A DNA stretch of 7,974 nt from Chlamydiota bacterium. Its GTDB lineage: Bacteria; Chlamydiota; Chlamydiia; Chlamydiales; Rhabdochlamydiaceae. Of this stretch, positions 1 through 6,483 are shown piece by piece (the stretch's first letter is position 1; every line of letters begins with the position of its first letter). Made by a program: the position numbers and the translations under genes. Where the stretch lies: positions 1 through 7,974 of the forward strand of contig JAAKFC010000062.1 of assembly GCA_011065225.1 (NCBI GenBank). The letters run 5' to 3'. Under the pieces are notes generated by a model. It saw only the letters and a list, made by a program, of their open reading frames with translations. It made no database searches and had not been told where the DNA came from.

Positions 1-416
1 TTCTTTTGCTCATAGCTCGGCTTTAAATCGCGCTCTTTAGGATACACCCAAATTTGCAGAAAGTGCACAGGTTCTTCCTGCGAGGCATTGAATTCCGAAT
101 GTTCAATGCCGGTGCCTGCTGTCATCCTCTGCACATCTCCAGGCTTGAGAATGCCGTGGTTGCCCTTATTGTCTTTGTGCTCAAGCGCTCCATCGAGCAC
201 AATTGTGATGATTTCCATGTTTTCATGGGAATGTATGGCAAAACCTTTTCCTGGCTGGACAATATCATCATTGAAAACACGGAGTGTCCCAAAATTGAGG
301 CGGCTTAAGTTATGGTATCTCCCAAAACTATAGGTATGCTTACTATCTAGCCAGTCATTTTGGGTGATTCCCCTTTCTTCTGAAGCAATAACATCAACGT
401 GCATTACATAACTCAT
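1..416 (-). CDS. Pirin-family cupin protein (5' part; gene continues past the left edge)
   Basis: This is an open frame of 138 codons read from ATG at 416 to the window edge with no stop. The family consists of iron-binding bicupins related to human pirin and E. coli YhhW, some of which show quercetin 2,3-dioxygenase activity; the physiological role is usually unknown. The visible N-terminal cupin has the pirin signature: GKGFAIHSHENMEII around residues 57-70 and GDVQRMTAGTGIEHSE at 93-108. His62, His64, His106 and Glu108 would be the metal ligands (family knowledge). The ATG is preceded by AGGA with 7 bases of spacing, and this ribosome site overlaps the gnd stop codon. The gene begins only 9 bp after gnd, so the two are probably co-transcribed. 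The C-terminal cupin lies outside the window. The family call is strong; the substrate is unknown. Confidence 0.88.
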   Translation of the reverse strand, partial: MSYVMHVDVIASEERGITQNDWLDSKHTYSFGRYHNLSRLNFGTLRVFNDDIVQPGKGFAIHSHENMEIITIVLDGALEHKDNKGNHGILKPGDVQRMTAGTGIEHSEFNASQEEPVHFLQIWVYPKERDLKPSYEQK

Positions 417-425
417 ATATTCTTC

Positions 426-1886
426 CTAAACGTTATAAGAGGAAGAGGTCACATCTCCTCCTGTTCCTGTCCAATTTGTATGAAAAAATTGCCCGCGCGG
501 CTGATCGACTCGCTCGTAAGTATGTGCCCCAAAAAAGTCGCGTTGGGCTTGCAATAGGTTTGCAGGCAGGCGCTCTGTTCGGTACCCATCGAAAAAGGCC
601 AGCGCTGTACTAAAGCAGGGGACGGGAATGCCATTTTCTACAGCTGTTGCGATTACTCTCCTCCAGCTCTCTTCCGCATTTGTGATTTCTTTTTTGAAGA
701 AGTCATCAAAGAGGAGATTTTCAAGTTTTGCATCTTTGTCATAGGCCTTTTTGATGTCATTCAAAAAGCGAGATCGGATGATACAGCCAGCACGCCACAT
801 AAGCGCGATCGAGCCATAATTGAGTTCCCATTTGAACTCATTCGCCGCTGCACGCATCAGCATAAACCCTTGGGCATAGCTGATGATTTTTGAAGCATAA
901 AGTGCTTGGCGCACGTCTTCAATGAACTGCGTCTTATCGCCTTTAAAGCTGACCTTAGGTCCTGAGTATATTTTTGATGCTTTTACCCGTTCATCTTTGA
1001 GAGCCGAAAGACATCTGGCAAAAACAGCTTCACCAATAAGTGTTACGGGAAGTCCCATATCAAGTGCACTGATGCCGGTCCACTTTCCTGTTCCCTTTTG
1101 CCCAGCGACATCGAGGATTTTGTCGATCATGGGAGCGCCATCGGTATCGCGGTGTCCTAAGATGCTACCTGTGATCTCAATGAGGTAACTTTGGAGCTGG
1201 CCTTTGTTCCACTCGGCAAAAATCTGTTGCAGTTCGGTATAATCTATTCCCAAAATTCCGGTAAGAAGATGAAATGCCTCGCAAATGAGCTGCATGTCAC
1301 CATACTCGATTCCATTGTGCACCATTTTGACGTAGTGGCCAGCTCCCCCAATCCCAATCCAATCACAACAGGGGAGGCCATCTTCTTCGGCTTTAGCACT
1401 AATTGCCTGCAGAATTTCTTTTACAAGTGGCCACGCATCGGGATTGCCACCCGGCATAATCGAGGGGCCGTAACGTGCGCCTTCTTCTCCGCCGGAAATG
1501 CCTGTTCCCACAAAAAGGATCCCTTTTTCCTGTAGCATTTTCATGCGCCGCTCAGTATCGGGATAGTGACTATTGCCTCCATCGATGACAATGTCCCCTT
1601 TCTCCAAAAAAGGGAGGCATTCGTCAATGAGCATATCAACGGGATTTCCAGCCTTGACCATGAACATCACTTTGCGGGGCCGCTTAAGTGTTTTAAAAAA
1701 CTCTTCCAAAGAGTGGGTTGCCACCACCTGGGTATTTTTGGCAGGACCAGATAAAAAGGCATCTACTTTGGATACAGTCCGGTTGAAAACAGCTACTTTC
1801 CAGCCATGGTCATTGATGTTGAGGACCAAATTTTGTCCCATTACGGCTAGGCCGATCAGGCCAAAATCTGCTTCTTGCTCTGCCAT
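426..1886 (-). CDS. gnd: 6-phosphogluconate dehydrogenase, decarboxylating
   Basis: This cytosolic enzyme of the oxidative pentose phosphate pathway converts 6-phosphogluconate and NADP+ to ribulose 5-phosphate, CO2 and NADPH. At 486 residues it is normal length for the family. Numbering from the chosen start, the Rossmann glycine motif GLIGLAVMGQN lies at 9-19, the NADP-binding NRT at 35-37, the substrate loop ISGGEEGARYG at 130-140, and the catalytic helix GAGHYVKMVHNGIEYGDM at 181-198, with Lys187 as the general base and Glu194 as the acid by homology. The C-terminal QRDFFGAHTYER segment is also present. Two in-frame ATGs lie 6 bp apart. I chose the second (1886) because AAGGAG sits 7 bases upstream of it but only 2 bases from the first (1892). 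The region just upstream is shared with the promoter of a divergent tRNA gene. No clear promoter of its own was found. Confidence 0.97.
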   Translation of the reverse strand: MAEQEADFGLIGLAVMGQNLVLNINDHGWKVAVFNRTVSKVDAFLSGPAKNTQVVATHSLEEFFKTLKRPRKVMFMVKAGNPVDMLIDECLPFLEKGDIVIDGGNSHYPDTERRMKMLQEKGILFVGTGISGGEEGARYGPSIMPGGNPDAWPLVKEILQAISAKAEEDGLPCCDWIGIGGAGHYVKMVHNGIEYGDMQLICEAFHLLTGILGIDYTELQQIFAEWNKGQLQSYLIEITGSILGHRDTDGAPMIDKILDVAGQKGTGKWTGISALDMGLPVTLIGEAVFARCLSALKDERVKASKIYSGPKVSFKGDKTQFIEDVRQALYASKIISYAQGFMLMRAAANEFKWELNYGSIALMWRAGCIIRSRFLNDIKKAYDKDAKLENLLFDDFFKKEITNAEESWRRVIATAVENGIPVPCFSTALAFFDGYRTERLPANLLQAQRDFFGAHTYERVDQPRGQFFHTNWTGTGGDVTSSSYNV

Positions 1887-1914
1887 TGACATTCTCCTTA
1901 ACTAACGATAAAAT
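1886..1914 (+). promoter_or_regulatory. Sigma70-type promoter for the tRNA-Arg gene
   Basis: TTGACA at 1886-1891 is a perfect -35 box. It is followed after exactly 17 bp by TAAAAT at 1909-1914, a five-of-six match to TATAAT. Transcription would start near 1921, leaving a 5' leader of about 11 bases before the mature tRNA at 1932. The -35 box overlaps the gnd start codon on the other strand, and the gnd ribosome site (reverse complement of 1894-1899) lies in the spacer. Seen in the sequence; promoter activity is inferred. Confidence 0.8.
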
Positions 1915-1931
1915 CTTTATCCTTTTCCCGC

Positions 1932-2005
1932 GTCCTCGTAGCTCAGCAGGATAGAGCGGTTGCCTCCTAAGCAACAGGTCGCGCGTTCGATTCGCGCCGA
2001 GGACA
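1932..2005 (+). tRNA. tRNA-Arg (anticodon CCT)
   Basis: The 74-base sequence folds into a complete cloverleaf. It has a 7-bp acceptor stem (GTCCTCG with CGAGGAC), a D stem GCTC/GAGC with GG in the D loop, a 5-bp anticodon stem GTTGC/GCAAC, loop CTCCTAA, a 5-base variable region, a T stem GCGCG/CGCGC with loop TTCGATT, and discriminator A. The anticodon CCT reads AGG arginine codons. No 3' CCA is encoded, so it must be added after transcription. It is the only feature transcribed rightward among leftward genes, and it has its own strong promoter just upstream. Confidence 0.97.
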
Positions 2006-2015
2006 CTTTGCAGAT

Positions 2016-2043
2016 AAAGAAAACCTGGCCCTTTAGGGCCGGG
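2016..2043 (-). terminator. Intrinsic terminator of the mraZ-amiA operon
   Basis: Read on the minus strand, an 8-bp stem (CCCGGCCC with GGGCCAGG, one G-T pair) closes a 4-base loop TAAA and is followed directly by TTTTCTTT. This is the standard Rho-independent layout. It lies 71 bp after the amiA stop codon and just before the antisense side of the tRNA gene, where it would keep operon transcripts from running through the tRNA. Confidence 0.75.
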
Positions 2044-2064
2044 TAGTTTAAGTCTGCTTTTGTA

Positions 2065-2083
2065 AAGGGGTGCAAAACCCCTT
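2065..2083. other. Inverted repeat between two terminator-like hairpins
   Basis: AAGGGGT and ACCCCTT form a 7-bp perfect stem around the loop GCAAA. No T tract follows on either strand, so it is not a classical terminator. Part of its right arm (AAACCCC, 2075-2081) could instead pair with GGGGTTT at 2108-2114, which would compete with both this hairpin and the next one. Function unknown. Confidence 0.4.
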
Positions 2084-2091
2084 CCATTACT

Positions 2092-2120
2092 CCCCGTCTT
2101 TTAAGGCGGGGTTTCACTTT
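2092..2120 (+). terminator. Terminator-like hairpin for the tRNA transcript
   Basis: CCCCGTCTT (2092-2100) and AAGGCGGGG (2103-2111) pair in a stem of up to 9 bp, one G-T pair included, followed rightward by TTTCACTTT. It lies 87 bp past the tRNA 3' end and runs over the amiA stop codon (2114-2116). It is oriented to stop rightward transcription before it runs into amiA in antisense. The T tract is interrupted, so efficiency is uncertain. Confidence 0.5.
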
Positions 2121-2716
2121 ACAAATTGATCCACTCCAAGGGCGATCCCTTTGGCAAGTTTGTCAAGGTAGGTTTGCGCTGAAAGTTGCCCCCGTTCTTC
2201 CCCATTCGTAATAAAACCTGCCTCTATCAAAATTCCCGGCATTGTTGTCTCCCGAATCACTTGAAAATTCCCCTGTTTCACTCCTCGTGATTTGGCTTTT
2301 GTTTGGCTAATCATTTGATTGATCACAGAAGTTGCCAATTGTTTCGATTTTTCTTTTCGCTTTTGAGACCCTTTGCCATAGTAATACACCTCGATCCCTT
2401 TTGCTACGGGACTTGCTGCTGAATTATAATGAATACTGACAAAAAGGGAAGAGGGTCTTCGATTGGCAAGGCTCACACGTGTGCCTAAAGGGAGAAAAAT
2501 GTCCCTCGCCCTTGTGAGGATCACCCGATAACCCAATTCTTCGAGATGCTTTTTGGTGAGATAAGCAGTGCGAAGCGTAAGTTCTTTTTCTTCGATGACT
2601 CGCAGGCGCGCTCCTTGGTCTTTGCCTCCATGGCCCGGATCCAAAATGATGATTGGCTTTTCTTTTGCAAAGACAAGCAGAGGAAGAAAAAGAAGAAGGA
2701 AGATTAATTTGTGCAT
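2114..2716 (-). CDS. amiA: N-acetylmuramoyl-L-alanine amidase (Amidase_3 family, AmiA type)
   Basis: This 200-residue protein would cleave the bond between N-acetylmuramic acid and L-alanine in peptidoglycan. Residues 1-17 form a hydrophobic signal peptide ending in VFA, so it acts in the periplasm. The rest is a bare Amidase_3 catalytic domain with no AMIN or LysM targeting domain. By family pattern the zinc and catalytic residues are His29 (LDPGHGG), Glu45 (KELTL), His96 (SIHYNS) and Glu165 (ILIEAGFITN). ATG at 2716 has a strong GAGGGGG ribosome site close upstream and overlaps the murE end by 13 bp. Chlamydial AmiA has been reported to show penicillin-sensitive carboxypeptidase activity in addition to amidase activity; I see no SxxK motif here that would support this directly. 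In Chlamydia the same gene follows murE. Last gene of the operon; terminator hairpins follow. Confidence 0.93.
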   Translation of the reverse strand: MHKLIFLLLFLPLLVFAKEKPIIILDPGHGGKDQGARLRVIEEKELTLRTAYLTKKHLEELGYRVILTRARDIFLPLGTRVSLANRRPSSLFVSIHYNSAASPVAKGIEVYYYGKGSQKRKEKSKQLATSVINQMISQTKAKSRGVKQGNFQVIRETTMPGILIEAGFITNGEERGQLSAQTYLDKLAKGIALGVDQFVK

Positions 2717-4131
2717 GCCCCCTCACAGATCTTCCGCACTGTTTCTGCATCATCGAAAGGAATGATCTGATGGGCAAAAATTTGTTCCTTTTCATGACCT
2801 TTGCCTGCAATGAGAACGAGATCATCTGGTTTTTTTTGCTCAAGCGCAAAACGTATTGCTTCTTCCCGATCCAGCTGCATTGATACGGGCTTTTCACATC
2901 CCGCTAAAATCTCTTCCACAATCACTTCGGGGTCTTCATTGCGAGGATTATCACTTGTTACAATTGTGACATCAGATAACTCTGAGACCACTTTTCCCAT
3001 CTTAGGCCGTTTCTCCCGATCTCGATCTCCGCCACATCCAAAGACAGTAATGAGTCGCCCCTTTTTGATTTCACGTAGGGTCTCTAAGACATTGCGAAGA
3101 GCATCTTCACTATGCGCATAGTCAACAAAAATGCCCTCTTTTACTTTCTCCAGACGACCTGGAACGTTTTTAAAATTTTTTAGTCCCTGCAGGCATGTCT
3201 CAAGAGAAAGACCATAGCAAAGTCCAACAGAAATTGCCGCAAGAAAGTTATAAACATTGAATTTTCCCACTAATTGGGATTTGCACTTTCTCTCTTTCCC
3301 CTGATAACAAATGTTAAATTGGGTGTCCTTCTCGCTAAGGCGAATCTCTTTTGCTCTTAGATTTGCATCCGAGCGGATCCCGTAAGTGAACACTTTTGCT
3401 TTTGTGGGAAATTGTGTGGGATCATCCGCATTGAAGATCGCCCATTTTTCTTCTGAAAGATTTGCAAAGAGTTTTTCCTTAGCTGCTCGATAGGTCTCCA
3501 TATCTCCATGGTAGTCGAGATGATCCTGGGTCAAATTGGTAAAGAGTGCTATGTCAAAGGCGATTCCACTTACTCTATCTTGGTCAAGTCCATGGGAAGA
3601 AACTTCCATAATCGCCAACTTGCACCCGGCGCCCGCCATATCGCGGAGCAGCTTTTGGCACGTGATCACATCAGGTGTCGTCATGGAGCCTGGGAAAAGG
3701 TGATCGCCGATTACCCATTCGATTGTCCCAATCATACCAACAGAAATTTGAGTCTTGTTAAAGAGTGCTTTAAGCAAAAATCCTACCGTAGTTTTTCCAT
3801 TGGTGCCTGTTATCCCAATCATCTTTAATTCATGAGAGGGATTGTGATAATAGCAGGCTGCCAGCTTAGCTTCAATCGAAGGAATATCGGGATGGATCAG
3901 TTGCGTCACTTCGAGAAAGGGATCATACATATCTGTGAGAATTACACTTGCTCCGGCTGCGATGGCATCAGGGATAAACTGGGCTCCATCATGTGTTTGT
4001 CCCTTTTTGGCAATGAAGAGATTGCCCGGAGCGACCAATTTTGAATGCGCAGTCAGCCCTGTGATCTCCACTTCCTTAGAGCCCTTTACTTCGAGCTGCT
4101 CAATCTGTTGTATCAAACGCTTTAATCTCAT
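2704..4131 (-). CDS. murE: UDP-MurNAc-L-Ala-D-Glu:meso-2,6-diaminopimelate ligase
   Basis: MurE is the cytosolic ATP-dependent ligase that adds the third residue of the peptidoglycan stem peptide. The 475 residues match family length. From the start at 4131, the ATP loop GTNGKTT is at 109-115, the substrate motif TTPD at 151-154, EVSSHGL at 176-182, the carbamylated lysine is Lys218 in YRAAK, DYAHSEDAL is at 337-345 (usual form YAHTPDAL), DNPRNEDP at 394-401 and GKGHE at 443-447. DNPR is the signature of meso-diaminopimelate rather than lysine specificity. ATG at 4131 shares a base with the upstream stop (TAATG) and aligns with the usual N-terminus. Another ATG at 4143 would add four residues (MESL) but has no ribosome site. 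It overlaps amiA by 13 bp. An intact MurE implies real peptidoglycan precursor synthesis. Confidence 0.97.
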   Translation of the reverse strand: MRLKRLIQQIEQLEVKGSKEVEITGLTAHSKLVAPGNLFIAKKGQTHDGAQFIPDAIAAGASVILTDMYDPFLEVTQLIHPDIPSIEAKLAACYYHNPSHELKMIGITGTNGKTTVGFLLKALFNKTQISVGMIGTIEWVIGDHLFPGSMTTPDVITCQKLLRDMAGAGCKLAIMEVSSHGLDQDRVSGIAFDIALFTNLTQDHLDYHGDMETYRAAKEKLFANLSEEKWAIFNADDPTQFPTKAKVFTYGIRSDANLRAKEIRLSEKDTQFNICYQGKERKCKSQLVGKFNVYNFLAAISVGLCYGLSLETCLQGLKNFKNVPGRLEKVKEGIFVDYAHSEDALRNVLETLREIKKGRLITVFGCGGDRDREKRPKMGKVVSELSDVTIVTSDNPRNEDPEVIVEEILAGCEKPVSMQLDREEAIRFALEQKKPDDLVLIAGKGHEKEQIFAHQIIPFDDAETVRKICEGACTN

Positions 4132-6140
4132 TAGCGATTCCATGTTTCATAGAGTTTTTTCAAAGCATTGATCTCTTTGAACCAATCCGCTTTTGTCGCA
4201 TCGCGTCGCGAGTCTCCGATAGGATAGCCGTATGGATCATCGGGTTCAACCCCTAAATACTCCAAAGTGCGCTGTCCGATCCTTTGAAAAGCGGGCGCCG
4301 CGCAATTCCCCCCATATTGATTACTCCCTACTCCTGGGATGAATTTGTAGGCCGGCTCATCAATCACAACCATCAGGACAAAGCGAGGGTCGCTTGCCGG
4401 GGCAAATCCAATAAACGTTGAAATGTGATCTTTTTTTGAATACTTGCCGTCGATGATTTTCTCCGAGGTTGATGTCTTCCCCGCTTCCGTATATCCAGGG
4501 ATATCCCCTTTTCGAGCGGCTCCCCCTTCTTTTGTCACATATTTCATTGCACAGATGAGTTGCCGCACGATTTCGGGATCGATAAGGCGATTTCTGGCAT
4601 TCTTGCTAAAAGTATTGTCAAGAAGTACCTGCTCACTTCCATCTGGCATCCGTCTGGAAATTTTGCGCACTAGAGTCGGTTTTACATCAAAGCCTCCATT
4701 GGCAATGATCGCAAAACTGCGCAACATCTGAAAACTATTGGCTAAAATGTTGTGACCCATAGCCATAGAATAGGGCGTTGGTTTCGACCACTCCAAAGTG
4801 CCATTGGGATGCAATTTCCCAGGAGTTGGAAGAAGTCCTGGGCTTTCTCCAGGAAGCTCAATCCCCGTCTTTTTCCCAAATCCAAAAATATTTTGCAGGA
4901 CATTGCGGTACCATTCCTCACCCAATTCCTCGATCACCCGCTGCAAAATTTTTGCCACATAGACATTCGAAGATTTTTGGATCGCTATATACATATTCAT
5001 ATAACGATGCGTTCGAATGTCGCGTATCGGCTTGCTTCTTCCTGGAAAAGTGGTAGGCAATACAGAAATCTTTTCTACCGGATCAAAAAGAGATAGTTTC
5101 CCTTGCTTTTTCATCTCATCATTCGCCATCAAACAGATGGCCATTGTGATCGCCTTCATTGTCGACCCCGGCTCGTAAGGATCCGTGATCGCTTTTACTT
5201 GCGTCTCCTCTAAAAGCTCTTCATCATTGAAGTACTCACGATAGTTGGCAGGGAAAAAGAAAGGATATTGGGCAAGTGCCAGCACTTCACCATTATGGGG
5301 ATCCATCATGATCGCCCATCCCCGCTTCGCCTCAGCTTTTTTCACTTGGCTTTCGATCTCTTTTTCGACAATCGCCTGCAAATAATGATTGACCGTCAAA
5401 TAGATATCAGCTCCATCTAAGGGAGGTTCAATCACCTTGCCTACATCCATGGAATGTCGAGAAGAACGATAGAAAAAGCGCTTGCCACTACGCCCCTGTA
5501 AATATTCATCAAAGACATGCTCGAGCCCGCCAGTGGGAATGCATTGCTCTGTCACCTCATCGCGCAGCTCTCGCACCGTATGGAGAACATGCCCCAATAG
5601 CTTCCCAAAAGGATAGGAACGCTGATAATCTTTCTGAAAGAAAATTGCATTGCGAGCGATCTTTTTCTCTTTTGCAAAGCCTTGCCACCATGTTTGAATT
5701 TCTTCTTTTCTTTCACCGGATAGCCACATCGCAATCTTGCGACTGCGCGCTCTTTTATCAAATTGCGTGCGGACAAAAGTTTTTTGTTCATTCTTTGTCA
5801 GCTGCAAAAAGCCATGCAGGCTATTTGCAATCGCTTCCCTCTCATTTTCTGGAATATTTTTTGGGTCGATAAAGAGATGAAATTTCGGGACATCAATGAC
5901 CAGCGCCTGTTCATGAGCAGGATGAGCAGATTTGATCGATGTATTGGAGTAAAAAACCCCTCGCCGAAACGGTTCTTTTACCACTACCGTGTGCTGAAGA
6001 TTGGCTTGCTTATCCCATTTTTCATGCTGCACAATCTGTATACGAAAAAATTGAATAATTAAAAGAGAAAAGAGAACAAGCAAGAAAAGAGCGACTCCTA
6101 TGAGTCGCTTTTGATTATTATGGGTTGCCGCTGCTCGCAA
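4131..6140 (-). CDS. ftsI: Class B penicillin-binding protein, FtsI/PBP3-type septal transpeptidase
   Basis: This 669-residue bitopic inner-membrane protein would crosslink peptidoglycan at the division site. Residues 13-32 form the membrane anchor, followed by an N-terminal pedestal domain (to about 235) with RSYPFGKLLGHV and GLEHVFDEYLQGRSG. In the transpeptidase domain the nucleophile is Ser326 in STMK (326-329), the second motif is SSN at 390-392 and the third is KTS at 555-557, where most relatives have KTG. It lies in the ftsI position between ftsL and murE. The start is TTG at 6140, inside the end of ftsL (23-bp overlap). No ATG or GTG exists between the upstream in-frame stop and the membrane helix, and no clear ribosome site is seen, so coupling to ftsL translation is likely. 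The long C-terminal tail after the KTS strand ends in a charged segment. Confidence 0.94.
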   Translation of the reverse strand: MRAAATHNNQKRLIGVALFLLVLFSLLIIQFFRIQIVQHEKWDKQANLQHTVVVKEPFRRGVFYSNTSIKSAHPAHEQALVIDVPKFHLFIDPKNIPENEREAIANSLHGFLQLTKNEQKTFVRTQFDKRARSRKIAMWLSGERKEEIQTWWQGFAKEKKIARNAIFFQKDYQRSYPFGKLLGHVLHTVRELRDEVTEQCIPTGGLEHVFDEYLQGRSGKRFFYRSSRHSMDVGKVIEPPLDGADIYLTVNHYLQAIVEKEIESQVKKAEAKRGWAIMMDPHNGEVLALAQYPFFFPANYREYFNDEELLEETQVKAITDPYEPGSTMKAITMAICLMANDEMKKQGKLSLFDPVEKISVLPTTFPGRSKPIRDIRTHRYMNMYIAIQKSSNVYVAKILQRVIEELGEEWYRNVLQNIFGFGKKTGIELPGESPGLLPTPGKLHPNGTLEWSKPTPYSMAMGHNILANSFQMLRSFAIIANGGFDVKPTLVRKISRRMPDGSEQVLLDNTFSKNARNRLIDPEIVRQLICAMKYVTKEGGAARKGDIPGYTEAGKTSTSEKIIDGKYSKKDHISTFIGFAPASDPRFVLMVVIDEPAYKFIPGVGSNQYGGNCAAPAFQRIGQRTLEYLGVEPDDPYGYPIGDSRRDATKADWFKEINALKKLYETWNR

Positions 6141-6483
6141 AAGTAATACTAGGTTGTTTTTTCAGATCTACTGTACTTTTTTCATTTGCATCTTGCAAAG
6201 GATCAGCTTGTTTCATTGTGATCACTTCATTGCAAATTGGAAATTTCAAATGGGAAAATGCACTTGCTTTTGCCAATTTCATCAAGTTTTCTGGATTTTC
6301 AAACCGCTCAATTTCATATTGATAATGGGTATTTTCCTCTCCGATGCGGCGCACCTCACTCATCAGCGTAGGAATGCGGATGCGCAGCTGCGTAATCTCA
6401 TTTTGCATATCGAGAAACGAGTAGAGACACAATCCCAAGCAGAGGATACAAAAAAAAATCCGAAAAAACATTCCCTTATTCAT
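6118..6483 (-). CDS. ftsL: FtsL-like divisome protein (counterpart of Chlamydia CT271)
   Basis: This small 121-residue bitopic membrane protein has a short cytoplasmic N-terminus, one transmembrane helix at about 5-24, a heptad-rich probable coiled coil at 27-62, then FENPENLMKLAKASAF (61-76), which resembles the conserved segment after the coil in FtsL, and a polar low-complexity tail. FtsL proteins have weak sequence identity, so the call rests on topology, size and position between rsmH and ftsI. In other bacteria FtsL, with its partners, activates septal peptidoglycan synthesis. The ATG overlaps the rsmH stop codon (ATGA), with AGG 7 bases upstream, and the end overlaps ftsI by 23 bp. Confidence 0.82.
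   Translation of the reverse strand: MNKGMFFRIFFCILCLGLCLYSFLDMQNEITQLRIRIPTLMSEVRRIGEENTHYQYEIERFENPENLMKLAKASAFSHLKFPICNEVITMKQADPLQDANEKSTVDLKKQPSITFASSGNP

Noticed and set aside
54..308. Plus-strand frames of about 80 codons at the left edge
   Set aside because: They are antisense to the pirin-family gene, whose minus-strand frame carries clear conserved cupin motifs.
1191..1535. 114-codon plus-strand frame opposite gnd
   Set aside because: Lies wholly antisense to conserved gnd coding sequence and has no recognisable domain or ribosome site that stands out. Other plus-strand frames opposite gnd, murE and ftsI were rejected for the same reason.
1917..2117. 66-codon minus-strand reading frame across the tRNA gene
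   Set aside because: It is the antisense of tRNA-Arg plus the hairpin region. The peptide RIERATC is what an antisense tRNA of this kind typically encodes, and there is no support for a real protein.
2424..2897. 157-codon minus-strand frame across the murE/amiA junction
   Set aside because: It runs in another frame over the conserved C-terminus of murE and the amidase domain, and its composition looks like a shadow frame.
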